From a virus, in IMG/VR virus record IMGVR_UViG_3300005529_000026, positions 1 through 64,000 of that record: 64,000 nucleotides of DNA; one strand, 5' to 3'. This document shows positions 55,200-62,800 of the stretch, piece by piece (the first letter of the stretch is position 1; every line of letters starts with the position of its first letter). A program made the translations under genes and the position numbers. The notes below the pieces were generated by a model that saw only the letters and a list, made by a program, of their open reading frames with translations, did no database searches and was not told the DNA's origin.

Positions 55200-55228
55200 A
55201 TAATACCAAAGAACTAACTGCTTGTCAA
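55200..55228 (-). promoter_or_regulatory. Sigma70-type promoter inside the replication block
   Basis: Minus strand TTGACA (55228-55223), 17-bp spacer, TATTAT (55205-55200). Upstream is GTAGACA (55245-55239) in the arrangement GCGTAGACA-N8-GCTTGACAA, same as the 4607 promoter. The -35 lies within the palindrome GCTTGACAAGC. Drives the 55070-to-42 kb operon. Confidence 0.82.
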
Positions 55229-55249
55229 GCACCGAGTCTGTCTACGCTT

Positions 55250-57163
55250 TTATACTTCTACAGTTTCGTTGCTTATGGCTGTGGTCGGCGGAATGGCTTT
55301 CTTGAGGGAAGCCAAGTCCTCCGGTGTGATTTCTCGTACTGTGCTGATGTTACCTTCCATCAACAACGTGCAGACGCCCCCCGGCGCGTATCTAGAAAGG
55401 TCTACGCGAACGAGCATCTGAGGTTCAAACGAGATTTCCTCGTCCATGAAGCCGTCGAAGTCGTTTTCTCGAATGTGTGCTTTGCGTTTTCTGTGCAAGC
55501 ACACCATCGCATCGCAGTCTTTCTCAATCTGGCTGGCACCATCTGCATTGTGTGCATCAACAATCTCGCCGTCACGAACCCGATTGGGCTGGACGATGCG
55601 GATGATGACGATTCCTAGCTCTACAGCTAGGGCTTTGAGCTTTTTGGAAATCTGCGACAAGTGAACCGTGCGGTTGTGCTGGCTTCGCAGGGTCATGTCG
55701 GCCAAAAGCTGTAAGTTGTCGAACACTACGAACTTTACGCCGTACCGACGGACGGCCTGCCGGATGGTGTCGTAAACATCATCCGGGGTTTGAACACGAG
55801 TGAAGGCGAACAGCAGGTCAGCAGGTCGTGTGCGGGCAATTTCCTTGGCCTTGGCTACGGCTGCCTTCATCTCGGCCAGCTTGCGAACCGCTTCTTCCGG
55901 GTCTTTGGCTGGCGAGTCGTCCGTCTTGGTCACGTAACTGGCCCATTTGCGGGCTAGACGTGCCGCCGTCATTTCTAGGCAGAACACCAGTGCAGGGTCT
56001 TGGTACTTGTCTACGATGTAGTCGGCCCAATTCAGCGCTAGCGTGGTTTTGCCGATTTTGGCCTGAGCGATGATGTCAATGACATCGCCCGGCTCGGCCC
56101 CACCCAGCTTGCGGTTGAGAGCCGCCCACGGCGTGTCGTACTTTGGCTTCAACGACTCCATGCCGTTCAACTCACGCTCAACCTCATCGAGCGCAGCAGG
56201 GGCGTTCATCACACCCTTAACGTCAAACGGCTTGGCCTGAGCCTTTAGGGTCTCGAATTCTTCCCTCGTGTGACCGGCCTTGAACCACTCGTTGATGTCC
56301 TTGCCCGGCTTGCCGTCAGCCGTTGTGAATTCCGGTAACAGGATGTTGCGGGCTTTCTCGATGCCGATGCGGGAGGCCATCTCACGCGCCGCTTCCTGCC
56401 CAACCTTGTCACGGTCGTAGAGCAGGAAGATTTCTTTGGGCTGAGCGTTATCGAGCTTGTCAATCCACTCGGCTTTCTTATTGTTAGCGCCGGGGATGCC
56501 GCAGACGTTCTCGTAGCCGTAGCTAGCCAGTGTGAGGGCATCAATCTCACCCTCGGTGAAGATGATTTCATCCATGCCGGACGTGATGACCGCATCGTTG
56601 AATAGCGGCTGCTCACGCCCTGAGACGTTGCGAAATTCCTTCTTCGCTGGCGGGATGGTACGGAACTTGGCGTAGATGAGGTTCCCGGCCCGGTTGTAGT
56701 AGGGGATGACAACCCACTTCTTGCCGCCGAATTCCTCTGAACCTAGCTTGAACTTTTCAATGACAGCCATTGACAGGCCGCGCTCGGCTACTAAGTAGTC
56801 TAGCGCTTCGCCATCGTCCATCAGCCTGCGATGGCATGCGTTCACGTCAGGTAGTGGCCCCGGTTGCTGGCCGTTTCCGGCCCAGCCCTGAACCGACATC
56901 ACCGCTTCGGGCTTGTTATCGCCCAGCGCTTCCTTCAACTGCCACAGATTGCCGCTACGTCCCTGCCCCTGATTGCAGATGAAGCAATGCCACAGCCCGT
57001 CTTCTTCGCCAGCGCCAACGTTGATGTAGAACTTGCCGCGCTCATCGCCGCATAGCGGGCACTTCTTCAGTACCGCCTTGTCTTTTCCACTCGGCTGAAA
57101 TTCCCATGTCTTGAGCATGACATATTCCAGCGCTCTAGATGGCGACTGTTCTGTTTCTATCAA
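55250..57163 (-). CDS. Primase-helicase (zinc finger, Toprim, RecA-like ATPase)
   Basis: 637 residues from TTG 57163 (AAGGGAG upstream). N-terminal zinc-binding primase motif VLKKCPLCGDERGKF (Cys35, Cys38) with LWHCFICNQG (Cys60, Cys63). Toprim: IIFTEGEIDALTLASYG and IFLLYDRDKVG. Helicase: Walker A IAQAKIGKTTLAL (about 364-376) and KFVVFDNLQLLADM as Walker B. A T7 gp4-like arrangement: makes primers and unwinds DNA ahead of PolA. Its operon precedes the promoter at 55200-55228. Confidence 0.93.
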   Translation of the reverse strand: MIETEQSPSRALEYVMLKTWEFQPSGKDKAVLKKCPLCGDERGKFYINVGAGEEDGLWHCFICNQGQGRSGNLWQLKEALGDNKPEAVMSVQGWAGNGQQPGPLPDVNACHRRLMDDGEALDYLVAERGLSMAVIEKFKLGSEEFGGKKWVVIPYYNRAGNLIYAKFRTIPPAKKEFRNVSGREQPLFNDAVITSGMDEIIFTEGEIDALTLASYGYENVCGIPGANNKKAEWIDKLDNAQPKEIFLLYDRDKVGQEAAREMASRIGIEKARNILLPEFTTADGKPGKDINEWFKAGHTREEFETLKAQAKPFDVKGVMNAPAALDEVERELNGMESLKPKYDTPWAALNRKLGGAEPGDVIDIIAQAKIGKTTLALNWADYIVDKYQDPALVFCLEMTAARLARKWASYVTKTDDSPAKDPEEAVRKLAEMKAAVAKAKEIARTRPADLLFAFTRVQTPDDVYDTIRQAVRRYGVKFVVFDNLQLLADMTLRSQHNRTVHLSQISKKLKALAVELGIVIIRIVQPNRVRDGEIVDAHNADGASQIEKDCDAMVCLHRKRKAHIRENDFDGFMDEEISFEPQMLVRVDLSRYAPGGVCTLLMEGNISTVREITPEDLASLKKAIPPTTAISNETVEV

Positions 57164-57182
57164 TCAAACCACTCCCTTGCCT

Positions 57183-57353
57183 TCATCGCCCCGATACGGA
57201 ACGGACGCGAAATGTTAGTGTAGGATTAGCTCGACGCAAATTGTCGGCGTCTCTGTGTGCCTGAGCCTTGGTCATCAACTGTATCGGCTTCAGTACGACC
57301 CACTTGTTCTCGCCCTTGCGCGAGGCATAGACCGTGTAACTACGCTTGCTCAC
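57183..57353 (-). CDS. Small basic protein, hypothetical
   Basis: 56 residues from GTG 57353, with AAGGG about nine bases upstream. SKRSYTVYASRKGENKWVVL then KAQAHRDADNLRRANPTLTF, a small alpha/beta sequence. A longer frame from 57428 overlaps the Cys-containing minigene at 57359-57439, whose own start is better supported. No family recognised. Confidence 0.6.
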   Translation of the reverse strand: MSKRSYTVYASRKGENKWVVLKPIQLMTKAQAHRDADNLRRANPTLTFRVRSVSGR

Positions 57354-57358
57354 GCTTT

Positions 57359-57439
57359 TCACCCTTCTCTTTTGGGCTTGCGGCGGTCGGGTGGGCCGGT
57401 GTTTAGGTCGCGTTCGCATTCTCTGCACTCAATGCTCAT
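57359..57439 (-). CDS. Mini-protein with CxxC motif
   Basis: 26 residues (SIECRECERDLNTGPPDRRK) from an ATG four bases after the very strong ribosome site GGAGGAGG. The CRECER motif may hold half a zinc site. Such a strong site directly before a clean ATG favours a real gene; short size keeps confidence moderate. Stop precedes the next GTG by a few bases. Confidence 0.5.
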   Translation of the reverse strand: MSIECRECERDLNTGPPDRRKPKREG

Positions 57440-57457
57440 ATGGCCTCCTCCAAATTT

Positions 57458-57610
57458 TCAGCCGATGAACAAGCAGCGTTGGCACTGCTCGGTGTGGCTC
57501 CAAAACAGAGCCACGGTTTCCATTCTGTGCCCAACAAACGGGCAGACGAGTGTGCCACAAACTACTGCTGCTAGTCGCTTCCACAAAGAGACATCCACAG
57601 GTAAACTCAC
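57458..57610 (-). CDS. Small zinc-ribbon-like protein
   Basis: 50 residues from GTG 57610 (AGAGG four bases upstream, inside the end of the receiver-domain gene). VVCGTLVCPFVGHRMETVAL then HTEQCQRCLFIG, giving Cys pairs about 20 residues apart and a His, as in small phage zinc ribbons. No larger domain visible. Its stop is 18 bases before the next minigene. Confidence 0.55.
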   Translation of the reverse strand: MSLPVDVSLWKRLAAVVCGTLVCPFVGHRMETVALFWSHTEQCQRCLFIG

Positions 57611-58005
57611 GCGACCTCTGTAAGCTCAAACTGCCCGAATGGAATGGCGACGGCTCCATACAAAGCGTCCTTCATCGCTGCCGCACCATCTGCATTCCAC
57701 GAATGAATAACAACGTTTTCTCCGAGATAACGGCGTCCCGCCAAATACTTAGCCACTTGAAAACCAGTTCCTTGAGGGCACGTCCCATCAGCATGAAGAA
57801 CTCCTAGGTCGTGGTCTAGGAATACGATGTCAAACGGTTGAGGGGAACGTGCAATGACCTCAATCGCTTCGTCGGCTGTTTGAACGAGTGTGAGATTGCT
57901 GACACGCTGCTTAAACCACGCAATGCGGTTGTCGCTGTCTTCCAGCAGGAGCACACGAGCGCCGCGTGGAATTTTTATCTGCACGTTCAATTTCTTTCTC
58001 GACAT
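57607..58005 (-). CDS. Receiver-like domain protein (cyclic-phosphate processing type)
   Basis: 132 residues. RVLLLEDSDNRIAWFKQRVS then PFDIVFLDHDLGVLHADG looks like a response-regulator receiver fold, with Glu/Asp on the first strand and Asp-His-Asp after strand 3, as in the family annotated as cyclic-phosphate processing receiver domain. Such proteins may hydrolyse cyclic phosphates at RNA ends. No output domain. Confidence 0.8.
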   Translation of the reverse strand: MSRKKLNVQIKIPRGARVLLLEDSDNRIAWFKQRVSNLTLVQTADEAIEVIARSPQPFDIVFLDHDLGVLHADGTCPQGTGFQVAKYLAGRRYLGENVVIHSWNADGAAAMKDALYGAVAIPFGQFELTEVA

Positions 58006-58364
58006 TACTCCTCCATTAGTGGCTTATGATTTGCGGTCGCGTCGTCCTTCTCTTTACCGCACACTGTGCAGCGAACAAATGTTCGGTCATCAACGTTCTC
58101 TGCCCATTGCGGTTCGTGACACTCTTTGAAGTAGAGGAGGCCGCGAATGCGTAGCGCCGCTGCTTCTAGGCGTTCGGCGTCAGACAAAGTGAAGCGCTGC
58201 AAGTCATCTTCTGAAGGCTTGTACTCCTTCGCAATAACCGCTCGAACCATTCCTTCACTACCGGCCCGCACAAGCTCCGGCTGATAGAACGTTGTCATCT
58301 TCTCGATGGCTTGCAGCGCGTCGTACCAATGAATCTTTGCGTCTACGTTTGCACTGCGCGACAC
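58005..58364 (-). CDS. Hypothetical protein with CxxC motif
   Basis: 119 residues from GTG 58364, directly after the helicase TAA. Helical N-terminal half (DAKIHWYDALQAIEKMTTFY), then RTFVRCTVCGKEKDDATANH with one CxxC. Coupled to the downstream gene (ATG overlaps stop). Unknown function. Confidence 0.65.
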   Translation of the reverse strand: MSRSANVDAKIHWYDALQAIEKMTTFYQPELVRAGSEGMVRAVIAKEYKPSEDDLQRFTLSDAERLEAAALRIRGLLYFKECHEPQWAENVDDRTFVRCTVCGKEKDDATANHKPLMEE

Positions 58365-60059
58365 TTACGCTCTCCTTCGGTTTGGTTGCTGCGCGAAGAA
58401 GCGATTCAACCGCGCAGTTACGTCGCCCTTCGACGCTCCGGGCGGGACGTTAATCTTCAGCCGCTTGCACAGGTTTAGCTGCGCTCTGCTAGGCACATCG
58501 TCTCGCCACGCCGCATCTCGGTTCGTCAGGTTGGCGTAGAACTTTCCGCCTAGCTGTCTCACCATTGCATCAGCGTTCGCAAACGCACTCTCTAGGTCAT
58601 CTGCAATCAGATGAACCTGCGCACCACGCACCGTGCCGATGATGTGATACTTGTTCAGCAGGTCTTTGGTGATGACGAGTGTTTCGCCGCCGTGCATGTA
58701 GAGCACGTACCCCTCGTTATCTAGGGTAGGCACCCAACCGTTACTCGAATGCTTGACGACCTCTGGCGAGTAGGTAACCCGGAATAGGTCAATTTCCTGC
58801 GCAAAAGTCTTGAGCTTCGTGATGTCGGTGAGTTGGTTGAAATCCGCATTCGGGTGCTGTTGCTGAGCCGCTTTTATTTCTTCTAAAGCAGCAACCGCAG
58901 ACTTGCCCTTCAAGTCGAGCTTGGGGTTCATCCCCAGCAAGCCCGGCAGGGACACGAGGCTGTGCTTCATCGTGACATCCGCCACGTCGAGCACAATGCA
59001 ATCCGTCTTAGCTAGAGGAACGCCTTTCTTTCTAGCTTCAACCAGATTGTCAATGCCTTCTGGAATGCGAGTGCCGCGCCCAATCTGCTGCGCGAACATC
59101 AACGGGCTTTTCGTCGGGCGAGCGGTGACAATGCAGGCAAGCTGCCAGTCATCGTAGCCTTCAGTGAGCACGTTGCAATTGCAGAGCACACGCAGCGTCT
59201 TCGCCTTGTGTGCCTTCAGCTTTTCCTCGCGGCTTGGGTCATCGCCCCAAACCGCCTGCGACGGAATACCGGCCCGCATAAACTCATCTGCTAAGTCCTT
59301 GGCGTGCTGAACATCCACGCAGAACACGACCGTTTGCCGGTCTTGCGCGTACTTCTGCCAGCCCTCAACAATCAGCCGATTGCGAGCAGGAGTATTGACC
59401 GTGCGGCCAAGGTCACCCGTCTCGAAGTCGCCAGCGCGGGTCTTAACACTGTCTAGGCTGGTATCCGTCGTGATGCGAATACCGCGTAGGTCAGAGAGCC
59501 AGCCCTGCTTAATCGCATCTAGAATGGACATCTGGTAAACGATTTCGTCGTAAACCAGATTAAGCCCAACTCCGTCACCACGATTCGGCGTTGCCGTGAC
59601 ACCAACAAGCAACTTCTTGTTGTTGTCGGCCAGCAGACCGAAGTGGTTGAAGATGCGGATGTAGCTGTCAGCCGTAGAATGGTGCGCTTCGTCGCAGATG
59701 ATTGCGTCGAATTCTTCAGGCTTAAAGCGCTTGAGGCGCTCACTGCCCTCGCGTCCTAGAGTCGCAACGGACGCAACGATGACATTCGCGTTGGTGCTGG
59801 TCCACTGCTCGGCCTTCTCGATGTCAACATTGTAGCTTGGATTCCACTTGCGAATTTTGTCTACCGCTTGATTGACAAGCTCCTCGGTGTGAACCAGCAC
59901 CATGATGCGCCCACGGAGACCGTGGTGATTCGGTAGGTTTGCGAACACGACCGTCTTTCCAGTGCCGGTCGGGAGAACGATAAGCTGCCTAGTGACACCT
60001 AGGGCATACTTGTTGTAGCTCTCCTTCAGCGCGGCGTTCTGATACGGTCGGTTAAGCAT
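58365..60059 (-). CDS. Superfamily 2 DEAH-box helicase
   Basis: 564 residues. Motif I VLPTGTGKTVVFA (about 27-39), motif Ia LVHTEELVNQ, motif II IICDEAHHSTADSY (DEAH), motif III LLVGVTATPNR, motif VI FAQQIGRGTRIPEG (QxGRxxR). C-terminal SAP-like ending (LNLCKRLKINVPPGASKGDV). Close in layout to phage UvsW/RAD25-like helicases that unwind branched DNA; with RecA and EndoVII it suits recombination-dependent replication. Confidence 0.92.
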   Translation of the reverse strand: MLNRPYQNAALKESYNKYALGVTRQLIVLPTGTGKTVVFANLPNHHGLRGRIMVLVHTEELVNQAVDKIRKWNPSYNVDIEKAEQWTSTNANVIVASVATLGREGSERLKRFKPEEFDAIICDEAHHSTADSYIRIFNHFGLLADNNKKLLVGVTATPNRGDGVGLNLVYDEIVYQMSILDAIKQGWLSDLRGIRITTDTSLDSVKTRAGDFETGDLGRTVNTPARNRLIVEGWQKYAQDRQTVVFCVDVQHAKDLADEFMRAGIPSQAVWGDDPSREEKLKAHKAKTLRVLCNCNVLTEGYDDWQLACIVTARPTKSPLMFAQQIGRGTRIPEGIDNLVEARKKGVPLAKTDCIVLDVADVTMKHSLVSLPGLLGMNPKLDLKGKSAVAALEEIKAAQQQHPNADFNQLTDITKLKTFAQEIDLFRVTYSPEVVKHSSNGWVPTLDNEGYVLYMHGGETLVITKDLLNKYHIIGTVRGAQVHLIADDLESAFANADAMVRQLGGKFYANLTNRDAAWRDDVPSRAQLNLCKRLKINVPPGASKGDVTARLNRFFAQQPNRRRA

Positions 60060-60063
60060 TTAG

Positions 60064-60381
60064 CTATCCTTGGAAGATGTTCGAGCGCCACACGCGGATA
60101 GGGCTTCGCGTGCGTGAGCCTTGGCCCAGACCGTCGCCGGTCGTGAACGACTCGGTAGCAGTAATCAAGCCTTCGCGGGCAATGCTATTAAGCACTGGGC
60201 CTACGGCGTGGTTATTCCTTGCTGTTGGGTGTGACCCGGAATCGAATTCTTGCCACACATCAATCGCGCTGAACATATTCTTCCGACGCGCAACTCGAAG
60301 CACGGCGTCACGGAATGCCGCCTTCCATTCAGGGTCAGCCGCCGCTTCTACGGCGTTCAAAATTGCTGCGGTAGTGCTCAT
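60064..60381 (-). CDS. Hypothetical protein, helical
   Basis: 105 residues. Helical bundle with KAAFRDAVLRVARRKNMFSA, then HAVGPVLNSIAREGLITATE, which looks like a small winged-helix domain. Four-base overlap with the upstream gene. Probable DNA-binding accessory of the helicase operon; inference only. Confidence 0.65.
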   Translation of the reverse strand: MSTTAAILNAVEAAADPEWKAAFRDAVLRVARRKNMFSAIDVWQEFDSGSHPTARNNHAVGPVLNSIAREGLITATESFTTGDGLGQGSRTRSPIRVWRSNIFQG

Positions 60382-60629
60382 ACTGTCTTCCCCACGGCCC
60401 AGTAGACCGAATCCCCAGACGGCATTGAGCGGTTGAGAATGCGAACCGGGCTAGATGGGTCTAGATTGATTTCGCTCACTCGTGTTCTAAAGGCACTTCC
60501 GAATGTCGCGTGCAGATTGTTGCTTGAGAATTCCTGCCCGATGTGCTCCTTGAACAATTCAAGGATTCGAGCTTTCTTCGTGAGCCTTACTGCCGTCTGT
60601 TGGGAAACCAGCCGTTGACAAATTCCCAT
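60378..60629 (-). CDS. Small winged-helix-like protein
   Basis: 83 residues from ATG 60629, fixed by GAGGGAG four bases upstream. KKARILELFKEHIGQEFSSN, then LHATFGSAFRTRVSEINLDP, a helix-turn-helix pattern with a wing (SSPVRILNRSMPSGDSVYWA). The start lies 43 bp inside the end of the HNH gene. Likely DNA-binding. Confidence 0.65.
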   Translation of the reverse strand: MGICQRLVSQQTAVRLTKKARILELFKEHIGQEFSSNNLHATFGSAFRTRVSEINLDPSSPVRILNRSMPSGDSVYWAVGKTV

Positions 60630-60910
60630 TTCACTCCCTCGTCGGCGTTGATTTCTTGCCCGTCTCGTAACGGGCGAATGATGATGTAGCGGTCGTGCAG
60701 CGCTTGATGGCAGCGCTTGCACATCGTTATCATGTTGTAGCTGGCGTCATCCCCGCCTTGTGAGCGGAAGGTGATGTGATGAGCATTAAGCTGTTCGCGG
60801 GCTTTGCACCACGGCACTTTGCAGCGCCACCCATCCCGTTGATGAACCCTGTCACACAGCTTCTTGTATTCTTTTTTCGGCAGCACTAAGCGGCTGCGCT
60901 TGGCCCTCAC
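60587..60910 (-). CDS. HNH endonuclease
   Basis: 107 residues. RDGWRCKVPWCKAREQLNAH then HITFRSQGGDDASYNMITMC and KRCHQALH is a full zinc-supported HNH motif (two CxxC-type pairs, His-His-Asn-His). Such small nucleases nick or cut DNA; in phages they often act near packaging or as mobile elements. Here it is inside the operon in normal overlap with its neighbours, so a resident function is more likely. Confidence 0.88.
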   Translation of the reverse strand: MRAKRSRLVLPKKEYKKLCDRVHQRDGWRCKVPWCKAREQLNAHHITFRSQGGDDASYNMITMCKRCHQALHDRYIIIRPLRDGQEINADEGVKWEFVNGWFPNRRQ

Positions 60911-60912
60911 TG

Positions 60913-61578
60913 CTACTCCTTACCCTGATTCTCCGGGTAGTTGTTCGGGTCTTGCAGGTAAGCCACGCAGATTAGCTCGATGCACTTCGCATCGTTGATA
61001 TCCATTAACTCTCCGGTCTCAGCATCGCGGGTGTTGCCGTACATGCGCCGGACTAGCTCAAACGCCGGGTCAACGGTTTCATCCTTTACTGAGCGCGGAA
61101 TGCGCAAGTTCAGATACGTGAACGGCTCCATGCCGTCCTGCGCTCTAACTTCCTGCACCTTGTTTTTAATGGTTTCTAGAGAATCACCTTGAATGGCCCC
61201 GGCGACTAACTGCTTCATCTGTTCGCCATGCTGTTCAGGGTTGAGCGTGAAGATTTCCTTCAGTTTGGAAATCTTTGTACCTTTCAAGTCGCCGCGTGAC
61301 AGACCGAGCGTCCTAGCCTTCTTAGCAATGTTCGCTAGGTAGTAAGCCTGTCGAGCGCTCATGTCCAAGCCGCTCTGTTCTTCAACCCACGCGCCAAAGT
61401 CATAGCCCCAATTGCGGGCGTAGTCTTTCTCCTGCACTTCAAGAAGCAGGTCGCACAAGTCGAAGAAGTTGTCTTCTAGCTGGCCCTTGATTTGGGTGAT
61501 GCGTTCTTTTACGAACTGCGCTCGCGCCGCGACTTCAGGCGTGAACGATGTGACTTTCACTTCGATTTCAGTTGTCAT
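60913..61578 (-). CDS. Hypothetical helical DNA-metabolism protein
   Basis: 221 residues. FVKERITQIKGQLEDNFFDL, then YDFGAWVEEQSGLDMSARQA and YYLANIAKKARTLGLSRGDL: a helical N-terminal domain with a helix-turn-helix pattern (a common phage family that appears beside nucleases). C terminus carries FTYLNLRIPRSVKDETVDPA with an ordered acidic region. Binding to DNA is inferred. Upstream of tRNA genes. Confidence 0.7.
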   Translation of the reverse strand: MTTEIEVKVTSFTPEVAARAQFVKERITQIKGQLEDNFFDLCDLLLEVQEKDYARNWGYDFGAWVEEQSGLDMSARQAYYLANIAKKARTLGLSRGDLKGTKISKLKEIFTLNPEQHGEQMKQLVAGAIQGDSLETIKNKVQEVRAQDGMEPFTYLNLRIPRSVKDETVDPAFELVRRMYGNTRDAETGELMDINDAKCIELICVAYLQDPNNYPENQGKE

Positions 61579-61590
61579 CTAGGATTTTCT

Positions 61591-61657
61591 TGGGGTGACG
61601 GATGGGACTCGAACCCACTACTGGCTGAAGCCAAGTGTCTTCCATACTTCCGTCACC
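61591..61657 (-). tRNA. Shortened tRNA-like element (anticodon uncertain)
   Basis: Minus strand: acceptor GTGACGG/CCGTCAC (or eight pairs with GG..CC), a T arm GTGGG-TTCGAGT-CCCAT, and CCCA at the 3' end. Only about 63 nt without CCA. The D arm is reduced (AGT..ACT) and the anticodon arm is a short TGGC-TTCA-GCCA hairpin; no standard seven-base loop with U33 forms. If GCTTCAG is the loop the anticodon would be TTC (Glu) with one mismatched pair. It may be a degraded tRNA or a dedicated tRNA-like RNA. Confidence 0.45.
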
Positions 61658-61662
61658 GTACT

Positions 61663-61752
61663 TGGTGGGGGCGGGAGGAATCGAACCTCCATTCCCCGTA
61701 GGGGAGGCGGTTTTACAGACCGCTGGACTTAGCCAGTTCGTCCATCACCCCC
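61663..61752 (-). tRNA. tRNA-Tyr (GTA anticodon)
   Basis: Minus strand: acceptor GGGGGTG/CGCCCCC, anticodon arm CGGTC-TGTAAAA-CCG with GTA, long variable arm (CTCCCCTACGGGGAATGG) as in bacterial tRNA-Tyr, T arm with TTCGATT, discriminator A and encoded CCA (61665-61663). Reads UAC/UAU codons. Confidence 0.95.
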
Positions 61753-61761
61753 GGAAGGCAA

Positions 61762-62055
61762 TTACTCCGCGACCGGAGCTTCTTCTTGGTTGGCAGTTGC
61801 CTCTTTGAAGGCGTCGTAAAGCGTCTTCAAGAAGTTGTCGGCAGCCGCGAGCATGGGCTTGAATTGCTCAGCCGACATCGTGCTCACCGCGATGGCGACA
61901 AAGTTGATAGCGATGAGTTCGCGCATCTCACCAGACGAATACTGGTCAAGCACTTTCGTCAGTGCTTCGCTGTTCTGATTGCGCACATCTTCCGGCTGAA
62001 TACCCAAGCCGGTAATTTCTTTTTCCAAGCCTTTTAAAGCGGTTTCAAATGACAC
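61762..62055 (-). CDS. Hypothetical helical protein
   Basis: 97 residues from GTG 62055 (GAGG ten bases upstream). SFETALKGLEKEITGLGIQP, then MRELIAINFVAIAVSTMSAE and LKTLYDAFKEATANQEEAPV, an all-helical small protein. A longer frame upstream overlaps the Cys-containing gene and is not supported. Directly upstream of the tRNA genes. Unknown function. Confidence 0.65.
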   Translation of the reverse strand: MSFETALKGLEKEITGLGIQPEDVRNQNSEALTKVLDQYSSGEMRELIAINFVAIAVSTMSAEQFKPMLAAADNFLKTLYDAFKEATANQEEAPVAE

Positions 62056-62057
62056 AA

Positions 62058-62257
62058 TTATTTTCCTCTCTGAGAATTGTCCGTGACTTTCTTGCGAATG
62101 ACCTTTACCGCTCGCTTGCACACTGTGCAGCGCCAGCCTCCTAGACCGCCAAATTCGGTGACCTGTGCTGTCTTCCAATCTTTACGCGCTTCTAGCGGTT
62201 TCTTTTTGCAGGCCCGCCGCAATCGGCGCAGTGATACGTAAACTTCGGTGACGCCAT
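62058..62257 (-). pseudogene. Zinc-ribbon gene split by a one-base frame break
   Basis: Starting ATG 62257 (GGAG 12 bases upstream) the frame reads ASPKFTYHCADCGGPAKRNR then stops. The -1 frame continues as EARKDWKTAQVTEFGGLGGW then RCTVCKRAVKVIRKKV, stopping at 62058. Inserting one base in the five-base T run at 62203-62207 (forward strand) yields a single 66-residue protein with CxxC at both ends, a normal zinc ribbon. So either a real frameshift, or a homopolymer error in the assembly. Confidence 0.6.
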
Positions 62258-62265
62258 TTCTTGCT

Positions 62266-62655
62266 TCACTCCAAGTAGCACGCGGACATGCCGTGCTCGT
62301 TTAGAAGAACTCCTCGTGCGCCCTTGACCGGCTCGCCGTCTAGAGTCCTAAATGTGCTCCCCTCGTAAGGGTTGTATTTGAGCTTCACTGGGAAGCCCTT
62401 CTTGTCGTTGTGGTCGGTGCCGAACGCACCTTTGCTTCCGGCTAGAAAACCTACGGCGAAAGCGTGTACGTTCTTACGCCGCTCGCGTAGAACTCGTTGC
62501 CGACCGGCCTCTCTAACGATGAACTGCACACCTGTCAGCAAGACGCGATGACGCCGGGCCATGACCCGTCCGTTGCGCATGATTGAGTACAGCGGGCGGG
62601 CTTTCTTGCCATGCTTGAGATTGCGGTAGACCCACACTCGCTTCGGTCTTGACAT
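62266..62655 (-). CDS. Hypothetical basic phage protein
   Basis: 129 residues. RPKRVWVYRNLKHGKKARPL, then VMARRHRVLLTGVQFIVREA and VGFLAGSKGAFGTDHNDKKG, basic throughout, with a beta-strand N-terminal part. This form is found in a number of phage genomes near nucleases but has no assigned function. ATG 62655. Confidence 0.65.
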   Translation of the reverse strand: MSRPKRVWVYRNLKHGKKARPLYSIMRNGRVMARRHRVLLTGVQFIVREAGRQRVLRERRKNVHAFAVGFLAGSKGAFGTDHNDKKGFPVKLKYNPYEGSTFRTLDGEPVKGARGVLLNEHGMSACYLE

Positions 62656-62662
62656 CGCCGCT

Positions 62663-62800
62663 CTACCAAAACTTGCGAATGAAATGCACAGCCGTGTAAA
62701 TCACCCCGGCCCAGAATGTCAGCCAGAGAAGAACCGGCGTCAGCATCACGCCTAGTGCGAACAAGCCGCCTATAATGCTTCCTCGATTGTTGTTGCGCAT
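62663..62800 (-). CDS. Small two-span membrane protein
   Basis: 45 residues from ATG 62800, fixed by GGAGGAG four bases upstream. RNNNRGSIIGGLFALGVMLT then PVLLWLTFWAGVIYTAVHFI, one long or two short membrane spans, basic C terminus (RKFW). Too short for most gene finders. Starts 31 bp inside the end of the HNH gene. Confidence 0.6.
   Translation of the reverse strand: MRNNNRGSIIGGLFALGVMLTPVLLWLTFWAGVIYTAVHFIRKFW

Noticed and set aside
57429-57659. A 76-codon minus frame
   Set aside because: It overlaps the better supported 57458-57610 and receiver-domain genes and lacks a start signal.
61594-61657. Selenocysteine or opal-suppressor tRNA (TCA anticodon)
   Set aside because: An eight-pair acceptor is possible and TCA is in the loop, but the flanking anticodon stem does not pair and there is no long variable arm.
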